64,000 nt of DNA from Aquisediminimonas profunda (GTDB taxonomy: Bacteria; Pseudomonadota; Alphaproteobacteria; Sphingomonadales; Sphingomonadaceae): positions 2,352,001-2,416,000 of the forward strand of contig NZ_CP080327.1 in the NCBI RefSeq assembly GCF_019443285.1, given 5' to 3'. A program made the position numbers and the translations under genes. Position 1 is the stretch's first letter. Each line of letters starts with the position of its first letter. Of this stretch, positions 52,881-61,450 are shown one piece after another. The notes beneath the pieces were generated by a model, which had not been told where the DNA came from, searched no databases, and worked only from the letters and a program-made list of their open reading frames with translations.

Positions 52881-53024
52881 TGTTACAGAAAACGCTTGCC
52901 TCATGATACAATATTGGTTATTTTGTAACACAAATTGTTGAGCGTTTTCATGATGTTATCCCCTTAATGCCGGTTTGCTTACGAACAGGCTGTTGGGACG
53001 TTTAGCGTATTTTTGTAAAAATAC
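52881..53024. repeat. Inverted-repeat-rich AT tract downstream of the recombinase
   Basis: TGTTACA (52881-52887) pairs with TGTAACA (52924-52930); GAAAACGCT (52888-52896) pairs with AGCGTTTTC (52941-52949); TCATGAT is repeated directly at 52901 and 52948. Separately GTATTTTT-GT-AAAAATAC (53007-53024) is a perfect 8-bp palindrome. The base composition is far more AT-rich than the surroundings. Candidate recombination or regulatory sites; the last hairpin could also terminate transcription. Confidence 0.6.
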
Positions 53025-53087
53025 ATATAAATTCGCATCCGAATGCTTACCGCATGCGTATATTAGTGCCGTTTTGGTGGAACCAAC

Positions 53088-54323
53088 CTAGGTCACGCGC
53101 TTGATTTCGGCATGTTGGGCAAGGCGCCAAGTCCCCGATGCCATGATTCCTGCGAGGATGTCCACTGCCTGCCAGATATCTTCAAAACGGATGTAGAGCG
53201 GCGTCAGGCCGAAGCGCAGAACGTCGGGGGCGCGAAAATCTCCAATCACGCCCTGCGCGATCAGCGCATTCATGATGGCAGAGGCCTGTGGGTGGGCGAA
53301 GCCGATATGGCTGCCCCTGTGTTCGGCCCGGTCTGGCGAAATCAGCGCAAAGTCGGGACAGCGCGCTGCCATCAGGTCTGCAAACATTTGGAACAGTCGC
53401 TGTGACTTACCAAACAGGGCATGCTGATCAACTTCAAGCATGAGGTCCACGCCCGCTTCCAGCGCGGCAAGGCTGAGGATCGGGGGCGTACCCGCCAGGA
53501 AACGGTCAATACCAGGCGCGGGCACATAGGCATCGTCAAAAGCAAAGGGGTTTGCGTGCCCCATCCAGCCGCGAATGGGAGAGATCATCTCCGGTTGCAG
53601 GTCCCTGGCGATATAGAGGAAGGCTGGCGCTCCAGGCCCGCCGTTCAGATATTTATAGCCGCAGCCAACGGCCAGTTCGACTCCGTCGGCATGAAGGTCA
53701 AGCGGAACGGCACCGATACTATGGCTCAGGTCCCAGATGACGCGTGCTCCAACTGCGCGCGCCCGCTCCGTGACCGATTTGATGTCATGACGGAAGGCTG
53801 TGCGATAGTGCACATGGCAAAGCACAATTGTTGCCGTGTCAGGTCCGATCGCCTCAACGATCTGATTGGATGGGACCGCAACAAGCCGCTTTCCGAACAT
53901 CTTTGCAACCCCGTCAGCGATATGCAGGTCCGTTGGGAAATTCCCCATTTCTGTTACGACGTCGCGGCGATCCGAATTCATCTGGACGAGTGCCGTGAGC
54001 AGCTTGAACAGGTTGACCGATGTGGAATCCGCAACGATCACTTCACCGGGGTGTGCTCCGATGAGTGACGCAATCTTGTCGCCAATGCGGGCTGGAGCCC
54101 CGATCCAGTCATGGTCGTTCCAGCTGTTGATAAGCGAACGCCCCCATTGGCCTTGGACGGTGTCGGCCACTATGCCCGGCGTCGCGATAGGAAGAGCGCC
54201 GAGCGAATTGCCGTCGAGGTAGATGACGCCATCCGGCAAGCAGAAACTCTGCCTGCGATGGGGAAAGGGATCACTCCGATCAAGCGTCCGGGCGTCCTCA
54301 AGGGTTATGGCGGTCGACCCCAT
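53088..54323 (-). CDS. kynU: Kynureninase
   Basis: A 411-residue PLP enzyme cleaving kynurenine to anthranilate and alanine in tryptophan breakdown. Landmarks are FCLPDGVIYLDGNSLGALP near the start, WDLSHSIGAVPLDL (Asp binding the PLP ring) and the Schiff-base Lys in GCGYKYLNGGPGAPAFLY. Its ATG directly abuts the TAA of the upstream hydrolase gene (TAAATG), so the two form a coupled operon. Tryptophan 2,3-dioxygenase is not in the window. Confidence 0.94.
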   Translation of the reverse strand: MGSTAITLEDARTLDRSDPFPHRRQSFCLPDGVIYLDGNSLGALPIATPGIVADTVQGQWGRSLINSWNDHDWIGAPARIGDKIASLIGAHPGEVIVADSTSVNLFKLLTALVQMNSDRRDVVTEMGNFPTDLHIADGVAKMFGKRLVAVPSNQIVEAIGPDTATIVLCHVHYRTAFRHDIKSVTERARAVGARVIWDLSHSIGAVPLDLHADGVELAVGCGYKYLNGGPGAPAFLYIARDLQPEMISPIRGWMGHANPFAFDDAYVPAPGIDRFLAGTPPILSLAALEAGVDLMLEVDQHALFGKSQRLFQMFADLMAARCPDFALISPDRAEHRGSHIGFAHPQASAIMNALIAQGVIGDFRAPDVLRFGLTPLYIRFEDIWQAVDILAGIMASGTWRLAQHAEIKRVT

Positions 54324-55244
54324 TTAGTCTTCAGGCTGTCCGAGCGCACGGCGGATCTCGGCGAGTTCGGCCGCCCAGGAGGCTGTCCCTGGTGCAATCA
54401 GTTCAACATGACCTTCATCCGGCACGGTTACGCGGCGCACGTCTGTTCCATGCAGTTTCGCCTTGGCGGCATAATTCTCCGCAAAGATTGGCGGCGCTAT
54501 TCTGTCGCGCGTTGCATTCACAAGTATCTGAGGCGTTCCAAAGGGGAACATGGCCACAGGTGATGTGTCGACATAGACATTGGGCCGCTCATTGCTTGCC
54601 ATTCCGACAAGCTTTCGCACGGGTTCGGCATCACAAGTGTCGCCCGGCGGACTTTGGGCGGCTTCGAGGTCGGGCAATCCGCCAATGCTGATGGCTGCAG
54701 CGATCGGAAGTGGCCTTTCATGGAACAATGGGCTCATCTTCGGAATCCGGCTTCGGGCCGCAAGCCAAAGCGCGAGATGTCCTCCCGCCGAATGACCAAA
54801 GGCCACCACCCGTCCGGTTTCGAGATGATAGTGCGGACCATGTTTGCCGAGCGCATCGGCCGCTGCCGCCACATCGAGAAAGGTCCCCGGAAAGCCGCCA
54901 CCGTTCCGGTCGACCCCGCGATACTCGATATTCCAGACTGCAATGCCGCGCGTGCGAAGATCATCAGCGATGTAATTCATGATGCTCGCATCGGCGATGT
55001 CGGTTTGCCAGCACCCGCCGTGTACCATGAGGACAACAGGGTGGGGGGCCTTACCCCTTGGTAACCAGAGGTCGGCAAACTGCAGCGGGTCAGGTCCATA
55101 GATTATCCTGACGTCAGCCTTGGGTCGCGGCCGATCAAGCAGGTCAGACCACTGCATCGTCCCGCCGCTGGCTGCTCCTATGCCGGCAATCGAAACAAAC
55201 GTAGCACAGAGCCCCGCCAGCCATTTTTGCACTCTCATCCGCAT
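54324..55244 (-). CDS. Alpha/beta hydrolase, possible formylkynurenine formamidase
   Basis: A 306-residue hydrolase from MRMRVQKWLAGLCATF (55244). It has the oxyanion HGG motif (VLMVHGGCW), nucleophile elbow GHSAGGH and the likely Asp and His in ATRDRIAPP and DEGHVELI. The fold and the coupling to kynU suggest KynB activity. The N-terminal WLAGLCATFVSIAGIGAASG looks like a signal peptide, which would place it in the periplasm, away from cytoplasmic kynureninase. Either the start is later or the enzyme has another substrate. Confidence 0.75.
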   Translation of the reverse strand: MRMRVQKWLAGLCATFVSIAGIGAASGGTMQWSDLLDRPRPKADVRIIYGPDPLQFADLWLPRGKAPHPVVLMVHGGCWQTDIADASIMNYIADDLRTRGIAVWNIEYRGVDRNGGGFPGTFLDVAAAADALGKHGPHYHLETGRVVAFGHSAGGHLALWLAARSRIPKMSPLFHERPLPIAAAISIGGLPDLEAAQSPPGDTCDAEPVRKLVGMASNERPNVYVDTSPVAMFPFGTPQILVNATRDRIAPPIFAENYAAKAKLHGTDVRRVTVPDEGHVELIAPGTASWAAELAEIRRALGQPED

Positions 55245-55387
55245 GGGCGGGCCAATCCTTCTCGCTAGTGCCGGGCTGGCAAGACGTTCACCAGCACAGG
55301 ACACCAATTAATACGCCAATTGGCAAGGGCTGGATGTTTCTTTCTGCTCGACAGCCTTGCAGAACCGGATCGAGCGCGCGCAAAGTC

Positions 55388-56389
55388 TCAGGACGATTGC
55401 TGGAAAAGGAGGGAAGCTCCCAAATCTCCCGTTTCTACTGGGCCGCAAACAAGGCTCTCGTTAGCGATTCTATCACCCAGCTCTTTGCCTGACAGCCATG
55501 CACATTCGACGCGAGGCCCGATCAGCCAGTCCCCGCAAACGCCGAGGCCAATGTCAGGGTTAAAAAGGGCGCGCTTGTCGGAGCCGGACGAAAGCGCGTA
55601 TCTCCAGCGATGAGCGGCGCTGCACACTATTTCAGGCAAGGTCGCACCAATCGACTTCTGCAGCGCAATTAGAAGCGCCGACTCGATACGGGCAGGATCT
55701 TCCTCCAGATGTTCGCGAGACCAGGTTGGATTGGCCTGGACGACCCAGCATTCTGCAGCGCCGCGATCCGGCTTGGCATTGTTTCTGGCAGCCCAGGCAA
55801 TCGGTCCGGAATCCTTCAGGATATTGTTGGCAAACGGAAGGCGGCTTGCGAATGCAAACATCGCAGACCAGCATGGCTGCGACCGGGCCTCCAGAGCAGC
55901 GCGTGCCATTGCGAAATCATGCAGCGAAAGCATCGGTGCTGCTTGCTCCGATGGAGTGGCGATCACCATGGTATCGAAAGGACCGCGCGTTCCGTGTTCG
56001 CCCGATATCCACCAGCCGCTGTGTTCCCTGAATAATCCTTTGACCAGAAAGCCGTATTCAACGCGATGCCGGGAAGCCATGTCGCGGATCACGGCATTCA
56101 TTCCGGGCAATCCGACCCAAGCGTCAGCGCCGGCTTCTGGCCATGGCGCAGCGACAGTCCGCAACGACCAGTCCGCTGCAAGCTTTGAAAACTCCCGATC
56201 CCTTACCGTGAAATATTGGGCTCCATGATCGAATGACATCGTGCCCGCGTCGCATTCAAGTCGGCGGGTGGACATTCTGCCGCCCGCACCGCGTGCCTTG
56301 TCAAAAAGTATTACCTCATGATCCCGCCGGGAGAGCGCATCTGCGCAGGAAAGGCCGGCCATGCCGGCACCAACAATGCCAATCCGCAT
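55388..56389 (-). CDS. Renalase-like FAD-dependent oxidoreductase
   Basis: A 333-residue flavoprotein with the N-terminal dinucleotide-binding motif IGIVGAGMAGLSCADALSRR and the GGRMSTRRLE segment, both typical of bacterial renalase-type amine oxidases, plus a DHGAQYFTVRD motif. Bacterial renalases oxidise isomeric dihydro-NAD(P) forms, a metabolite-repair role. It is cytoplasmic, on the same strand as folE copy 2 and only 15 bases downstream of its stop, so probably co-transcribed. Confidence 0.82.
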   Translation of the reverse strand: MRIGIVGAGMAGLSCADALSRRDHEVILFDKARGAGGRMSTRRLECDAGTMSFDHGAQYFTVRDREFSKLAADWSLRTVAAPWPEAGADAWVGLPGMNAVIRDMASRHRVEYGFLVKGLFREHSGWWISGEHGTRGPFDTMVIATPSEQAAPMLSLHDFAMARAALEARSQPCWSAMFAFASRLPFANNILKDSGPIAWAARNNAKPDRGAAECWVVQANPTWSREHLEEDPARIESALLIALQKSIGATLPEIVCSAAHRWRYALSSGSDKRALFNPDIGLGVCGDWLIGPRVECAWLSGKELGDRIANESLVCGPVETGDLGASLLFQQSS

Positions 56390-56404
56390 GAAATCCGGGC
56401 CAGC

Positions 56405-57019
56405 CTAGCAGCGACCCATGAGTGAAAGAACTTCCTTGCGGCTACTCGCATCTTCCAGGAAGCAACCGAGCAGGCGGCTTGTTACCATGCCAACGCCGGG
56501 TGTCTTCACGCCCCGCCCGGTCATGCAGCCATGCTGCGCCTCGATCACGACAGCAACGCCATGCGGCTTCAGGTTCTCCCAGATGCATTGTGCAACCTGC
56601 GAAGTCAGGCGCTCCTGTACCTGCAGCCGTTCGGCATAACCGTGCAACACGCGTGCAAGCTTCGAGATGCCCACCACCCGGTCACGGGGAAGATATGCAA
56701 TGGATGCCTTCCCGACAATCGGCGCCATGTGATGCTCGCAATGGGACTGAAATGGTATGTCCTTGAGCAGGACAACTTCATCATAGCCGCCAACTTCTTC
56801 GAACGTGCGTGACAGATGCAGACCAGGGTCTTCGCGATACCCGCCGCAATATTCACGCCAGGCACGGCCAACACGGGCAGGCGTATCCAGAAGGCCCTCC
56901 CGATCTGGATCATCACCTGCCCAGCGCAGGAGCGTCCGGATGGCGTCTTGCACGTCATGCGGAACGGCAAGTTTTCCGTCTTCGCCAATGGCTTCAAAAT
57001 CATGCGATTGGTAATTCAT
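56405..57019 (-). CDS. folE: GTP cyclohydrolase I, copy 2
   Basis: A 204-residue enzyme starting MNYQSHDFEAIGEDGKLAVP at 57019, with GAAAGG upstream; the longer frame covers the neighbouring membrane gene and is rejected. It has the same zinc and active-site motifs as copy 1 (FQSHCEHHMAPIVGKASIAY, HGCMTGRG) and is highly similar over its whole length, differing mainly at the N-terminus. It stands near photolyase and renalase-like genes, so it may supply pterins under a different regulator from copy 1. Confidence 0.93.
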   Translation of the reverse strand: MNYQSHDFEAIGEDGKLAVPHDVQDAIRTLLRWAGDDPDREGLLDTPARVGRAWREYCGGYREDPGLHLSRTFEEVGGYDEVVLLKDIPFQSHCEHHMAPIVGKASIAYLPRDRVVGISKLARVLHGYAERLQVQERLTSQVAQCIWENLKPHGVAVVIEAQHGCMTGRGVKTPGVGMVTSRLLGCFLEDASSRKEVLSLMGRC

Positions 57020-57039
57020 GCGACAGCCTTTCGCCGGGA

Positions 57040-57273
57040 TCAGTTCTGCGTTGCAAACGCGCCGAGGAGCGCGATCACCAGGATTGCGAGTCCCTGGAAG
57101 AGGACGCGCTGCGACATCATCCGGTTTTGTTGAACGCCTCTCATAAGGACTGCGGCATCGGAGCCGTCTTTCAGCGCCTCGCCGTCCTTGTAAAATGCCA
57201 TCAGGCCACGCACGAGCGCGGTTGCTGTTGCAACTGCGAAGGCCGCAATGAGAAGTGCAAAGAACCAGATCAT
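57040..57273 (-). CDS. Small twin-transmembrane (HIG1-like) protein
   Basis: A 77-residue membrane protein starting MIWFFALLIAAFAVATATAL at 57273, with a second span VLFQGLAILVIALLGAFA near the C-terminus. The loop GVQQNRMMSQRVLFQ carries the QNRMMSQRV signature of HIG1-type twin transmembrane proteins, which associate with respiratory complexes in mitochondria and alphaproteobacteria. It lies 20 bases upstream of folE copy 2 and likely shares its transcript. Confidence 0.8.
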   Translation of the reverse strand: MIWFFALLIAAFAVATATALVRGLMAFYKDGEALKDGSDAAVLMRGVQQNRMMSQRVLFQGLAILVIALLGAFATQN

Positions 57274-57361
57274 TTGAGTTAAATGCGTTTTGGCGGCTCG
57301 CCGCACAACCTGCACTAAGGTGCATTGAGCATTCTGGTCAAAACTGGAATAGAACAGAATT

Positions 57362-57952
57362 ATGGACCCCGCCGAGATGATTCAGTCTAGCCCGATTGCG
57401 GCCGTGGTCAGCAATCCTCGTTTGCCTGACAATCCCATCGTCGCGTGCAACGCTGCATTCTCGGAATTGACCGGGTACCAGCCCGACGAGATTATTGGAC
57501 GCAATTGTCGATTTCTGAAAGGTGAGGATACCGAGCCCTGGCTGACTGACGCCCTGCGTACCGGCATCAGGAACAGGCAACCCGTTCTGGCTGAAATCCT
57601 GAACTACAAGAAGGACGGTACGCCGTTCCGCAATGCCGTGATGATTGCGCCCATTTTTGATGCAGCTGGCGAAATCGAGTATTTCCTCGGGTCTCAAGTA
57701 GAGATCAATGAAGATGCTGCGCGTGCCAATCAAAGCCGGCGGGATCAGGCACTGTCCCAGGTCGACAACCTGTCGCGGCGCCAACGCGAAATCCTGCTCC
57801 ATATGGCCGCTGGCAAGCTCAACAAGCAAATTGCCTATGAACTGGGCTTGAGTGAACGGACTGTGAAGATGCACAAATCGGCCGTTCTTTCGGCCTTGGG
57901 GGTCCGAACCACCGCAGATGCGATTCGCATCGCGATTGAGGCGGGATTCTAG
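57362..57952 (+). CDS. Blue-light LOV-HTH transcription factor (EL222-like)
   Basis: A 196-residue regulator. The N-terminal LOV domain has the flavin-adduct motif GRNCRFLKG with Cys49, YKKDGTPFRNAVMIAPIF and EIEYFLGSQVEI. A linker helix leads to a LuxR-type HTH (LSRRQREILLHMAAGKLNKQ, then LSERTVKMHKSAVLSALGV). This is the architecture of EL222 from Erythrobacter: light forms a Cys-FMN adduct, releases the HTH and allows DNA binding. It is divergent from the twin-transmembrane gene and lies upstream of photolyase on the same strand, its likely target. Confidence 0.9.
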   Translation: MDPAEMIQSSPIAAVVSNPRLPDNPIVACNAAFSELTGYQPDEIIGRNCRFLKGEDTEPWLTDALRTGIRNRQPVLAEILNYKKDGTPFRNAVMIAPIFDAAGEIEYFLGSQVEINEDAARANQSRRDQALSQVDNLSRRQREILLHMAAGKLNKQIAYELGLSERTVKMHKSAVLSALGVRTTADAIRIAIEAGF

Positions 57953-58045
57953 AAAACCTGCCCCAACGTGCATCTTTGCATAACCAGCCGCTCTGTTATC
58001 TCGACAACAGACGGCTGTCCTTCCCTATCTGGCCGTCCTACTGCA

Positions 58046-58084
58046 GCCCGGGCCTGACGCCTCCTCCCTCAATCAGGCCCGGGC
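58046..58084. terminator. 12-bp inverted repeat between LOV-HTH and photolyase genes
   Basis: GCCCGGGCCTGA (58046-58057) and TCAGGCCCGGGC (58073-58084) are perfect complements with a 15-base pyrimidine-rich loop. A second, imperfect stem (GCCG.CTGTT / AACAG.CGGC) precedes it at about 57990-58015. No T-run follows, so it may be a terminator of the LOV gene or a structure in the photolyase leader. Confidence 0.6.
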
Positions 58085-58110
58085 AAATTGTCGTATAAGG
58101 TGATTGGACA

Positions 58111-59487
58111 TTGGCAGTTTCCTTGCTTTGGCTCCGCCAGGATCTGCGATTGAGAGATCATCCCGCTTTGCTTGCCGCGGTTGCAGACGGCTCAGTTATC
58201 CCAGTCTATGTCCTGGATGATTCTGGCCCTGGAACTCACCCGATAGGTTCGGCACAGAGATGGTGGCTGCACCGCAGCCTGGAGCGACTGGACGAGGGCT
58301 TTCGGGCCCTTGGCAATCGCCTGATCCTGCGTCGCGGCCGTGCAGAGGATGTCCTACCAGGACTCGCAGCGGAAACGGGCGCGACCCGGGTTCATGCCCT
58401 GCGCCATTATGAGCCGTGGTGGCAGCGCGCCGAAAACGAGTTGAGCGTCCGGATCGATACTGTCCTCCATGAGGGCAATCATCTGTTCAATCCGCGATTG
58501 CTGCTGAACGGTTCAGGAGAACGCTATCGCGTCTTCACGCCCTGGTTCCGAAAGCTGCTGGAACATATGCCACCTCCTGCACCTCTGGCTGCTCCTGAGC
58601 ATGTCCCGCCACCGTCAATCTTTCCGCATAGCGACAGGCTTGATGAATGGACACTTCTGCCCCGGCGCCCCGACTGGTCGGGCGGATTCAACGTATGGAC
58701 ACCGGGAGAGGAGGGCGCTCGGGCCGCTTTCCGGGCCTTCTTGCCAAAACTTGGCGCCTATGAGGACGAACGCAACTTCCCGTCGCGACCCGGCGTGTCG
58801 CGGCTGTCGCCGCATATTCATTTCGGCGAGATTTCTCCCGCAACGCTTTGGCATCATGCCGCCAAGCAAGCAGGCGAAAAGGCGCGGAGCTTCCTGAGCG
58901 AAATTGCATGGAGGGAGCATGGCCTCAATCTCGTCGATCAGTTTCCGGACTATGCGACACGCAATGGCCGGGCATTGTTCGATCGCTTCCCCTGGCGTGA
59001 TGGGCCGGAAGCTGAGGCCGACTTTGCGGCCTGGACGCGCGGTCTGACAGGCTATCCTGTTGTCGATGCGGGCATGCGCGAACTTTGGCAGACCGGATGG
59101 ATGCACAATCGGGTGCGCATGATCACCGCATCCTTCCTCATCAAGCATCTCCTGATCGATTGGCGGCGCGGCGAACAATGGTTCTGGGACACACTTCTTG
59201 ATGCCGATATCGGTGCAAACGCCATGAACTGGCAATATGTCGCCGGGTCGGGAGTCGACGCACCCGTTTTTTCACGCATGATGGCGCCGTTCCTGCAAAG
59301 CCCGAAGTTCGAAATGGCCGACTATATTCGCACATATGTGCCCGAACTGGCCCATCTTCCGGATGAGACAATTCATATGCCTCATGAACATGGCTGCACG
59401 CCTCCAGGCTATCCCTTGCCGATTATTGGGCATGAGGCAGCACGGGCCCGCGCGATGGCGGCATGGGACGCCTGCCGCGGCCAATGA
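58111..59487 (+). CDS. phrB: DNA photolyase
   Basis: A 458-residue photolyase/cryptochrome-family enzyme that repairs UV pyrimidine dimers using blue light. The N-terminal antenna domain begins SLLWLRQDLRLRDHPALLAA; the FAD-binding C-terminal domain has WREHGLNLVDQFPDYA, GYPVVDAGMRELWQTGWMHN and MNWQYVAGSGVDA. The initiation codon is TTG at 58111 with AAGGTGA upstream; no earlier ATG fits. The preceding LOV-HTH gene suggests light-induced expression. The SDR gene is translationally coupled downstream. Confidence 0.93.
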   Translation: MAVSLLWLRQDLRLRDHPALLAAVADGSVIPVYVLDDSGPGTHPIGSAQRWWLHRSLERLDEGFRALGNRLILRRGRAEDVLPGLAAETGATRVHALRHYEPWWQRAENELSVRIDTVLHEGNHLFNPRLLLNGSGERYRVFTPWFRKLLEHMPPPAPLAAPEHVPPPSIFPHSDRLDEWTLLPRRPDWSGGFNVWTPGEEGARAAFRAFLPKLGAYEDERNFPSRPGVSRLSPHIHFGEISPATLWHHAAKQAGEKARSFLSEIAWREHGLNLVDQFPDYATRNGRALFDRFPWRDGPEAEADFAAWTRGLTGYPVVDAGMRELWQTGWMHNRVRMITASFLIKHLLIDWRRGEQWFWDTLLDADIGANAMNWQYVAGSGVDAPVFSRMMAPFLQSPKFEMADYIRTYVPELAHLPDETIHMPHEHGCTPPGYPLPIIGHEAARARAMAAWDACRGQ

Positions 59488-60188
59488 GCGGGAAGAATGC
59501 AGTCATCTTCGGCGCGTCCGGGGGCATTGGGGCAGCAATCACGACCCAGCTTCGCCGATCAGGGGGCTTTGCAACCGTGTCGACAGGCACGCGCTCCGAG
59601 GGTGGCGATTTCCGTTTTGATCTGACGGACGAGTCAAGCATCGCCGCTGCTGCCAGCACCATTGCGGAAACGGGTCCCGTCGATTTGGTCATTGTCGCAA
59701 CGGGCGTCTTGCACACTGAGAGCGGCGATGGGCCCGAAAAATCCTGGAGGATGATCGATCCTGCGCGGATGGCGCACGTCTTCGCCCTCAATACGATCGG
59801 CCCGGCTTTGATCGCCAAGCATGTCCTCCCGCTTATGCACAGGGACAGGCGCGCGGTTTTTGCCGCCTTGTCTGCGCGTGTCGGTTCAATCGGGGACAAC
59901 AGGCTGGGTGGCTGGCACAGTTATCGTGCCTCCAAGGCAGCGCTCAACATGCTTATCCGGACATTCGCCGTAGAGCTTGCTCATCGCAATCCGGATGCCA
60001 TTGCGGTCGCGCTTCATCCCGGCACGGTTGAAACCAGTCTGTCTGCGCCCTTTCAAAGCAACGTGCCGAGCGAACGACTCTTTAGCCCTCAGATATGTGC
60101 AGAGGCGCTCTTGTCAGTTGTCGACGGATTGACCCCGAAGGACAGTGGCGGCTTTTTTGCCTGGGACGGTCAGTCAGTTCCCTTCTGA
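59484..60188 (+). CDS. Short-chain dehydrogenase/reductase coupled to photolyase
   Basis: A 234-residue SDR starting MSGKNAVIFGASGGIGAAIT, whose ATG overlaps the photolyase TGA. It has the cofactor glycine-rich GASGGIG, an NAAG-equivalent ATGVLH and the catalytic Tyr-Lys in YRASKAALN. The substrate is unknown. SDRs of this CsgA-like type frequently follow photolyase genes, so a role linked to the light response is inferred from position. Confidence 0.88.
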   Translation: MSGKNAVIFGASGGIGAAITTQLRRSGGFATVSTGTRSEGGDFRFDLTDESSIAAAASTIAETGPVDLVIVATGVLHTESGDGPEKSWRMIDPARMAHVFALNTIGPALIAKHVLPLMHRDRRAVFAALSARVGSIGDNRLGGWHSYRASKAALNMLIRTFAVELAHRNPDAIAVALHPGTVETSLSAPFQSNVPSERLFSPQICAEALLSVVDGLTPKDSGGFFAWDGQSVPF

Positions 60189-60208
60189 CCAATGACAAAT
60201 AGGCGCAA

Positions 60209-61372
60209 TCAGCTCGCTCGCACGCGATCAAGCGCCCTGAGAAAGGCGATCATTTCTGCTCGCGAGCTCACGGTCAATCGTGAAATGCTCGGCCAGATTG
60301 ACCAGGACCTGCCGATCTCGACGCCTTGCTTGCGGAAGGCCTCTCGCATCGATTTGGCTGGCGGGCCGCCCCAGTCAATCATCACCATATTGGCTTCGCT
60401 CGGCAGGACAGTGTAGCCGCGCCGTCGGATCTCTTCTGTGACAAAAGAACGGTTTGCTTGGAGCTCAGCCCTGCGTTGCGCGATCGTGCTGGCCTCTCCC
60501 AGACTCGCGGTAGCGCAGACCAATGACGGCAAGGGCAGGGAGCCTGATTGCACATCCCCGTCATAACGCTGCATCTTCGCGATATTCGCCGGGTGGGTCA
60601 GCGCATAGCCCATGCGCATTCCCGCCATGCCGAACAGTTTTGAGAAGGTCCTGAGCACGATCACGTCGTCACTCTCGGCAAAAAGCTTGGTGGCACTCGG
60701 CTGCGTGGTGAAATGGATATAGGCCTCATCGACCAGAACCTTGGAACCCGCAGGCTTGTTTCTGACCAGCCAGACAATTTCCTCCAGCGGAGTCACGGTC
60801 CCGGTCGGGTTGTTGGGCGTGCAGACGTAAAACAGGCCGGCGTCCGGACCGGCGGCAAGCATGGCCTTTACATCATGCCGATAGTCAGACGTGAGCGGCA
60901 CCTTGCGCAAGGGCACACCCAACCAGGTTGCGGTATCCCAAGCGAGCTCAAAGGTCGGGTCGGCTGTGACGACGCCCCGCGTCGGAGAAGCAAAGGTCAC
61001 GACCGCACGACTCAGCGGGTCACTCGAACCGGGCCAGGGCGAAATATGATCTTCCGGCACCTTGTCGAATGTAGCTGCGGCGCGGATGAAGGCCGCGCGT
61101 TCGCCGTCTGGCTCATAACGGTTGCAGCGCGCCAGCATGTTGCGCGCCGCTTCAATGCCGGCGGGCATAGGCCCAGTCCAGCATTCGTTCGAATCCAGCA
61201 TCAGCTTTGAAGCCGGTTTGGCCGGTGCAGCCGCCCAGGCGGGACGCCCTGCGCTCGCAGCCAAGGCCCCGGTTCCAAACACCGCAGCGATGCGTCCTAC
61301 ATCGCGTCGATTGAAGCCGCGCTGGAGCAGGTCGGCCTCGGCATTGGTGTCGTGTTCTTGCTGGCTCGCCAT
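60209..61372 (-). CDS. Tat-exported HisC-like PLP aminotransferase
   Basis: A 387-residue class I/II aminotransferase starting MASQQEHDTNAEADLLQRGF at 61372 behind GGGGAAG. The N-terminus carries a twin-arginine signal (FNRRDVGRIAAVFGTGALAA, with Ala-rich cleavage region). The enzyme core shows CTPNNPTGTVTPLEEI, VDEAYIHF and the PLP Lys in LRTFSKLFGMAGMRMGYAL, closest to histidinol-phosphate aminotransferase. Export of a folded PLP enzyme to the periplasm is unusual and speaks against a role in histidine synthesis. Convergent with the SDR gene. Confidence 0.88.
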   Translation of the reverse strand: MASQQEHDTNAEADLLQRGFNRRDVGRIAAVFGTGALAASAGRPAWAAAPAKPASKLMLDSNECWTGPMPAGIEAARNMLARCNRYEPDGERAAFIRAAATFDKVPEDHISPWPGSSDPLSRAVVTFASPTRGVVTADPTFELAWDTATWLGVPLRKVPLTSDYRHDVKAMLAAGPDAGLFYVCTPNNPTGTVTPLEEIVWLVRNKPAGSKVLVDEAYIHFTTQPSATKLFAESDDVIVLRTFSKLFGMAGMRMGYALTHPANIAKMQRYDGDVQSGSLPLPSLVCATASLGEASTIAQRRAELQANRSFVTEEIRRRGYTVLPSEANMVMIDWGGPPAKSMREAFRKQGVEIGRSWSIWPSISRLTVSSRAEMIAFLRALDRVRAS

Positions 61373-61450
61373 GTTTCGCTTCCCCCATGCGTGCACGAGG
61401 AAGACTAGGTGCCTTGCGTCGGGATACAAGCCCTAAAAGCTGGATTGCCT

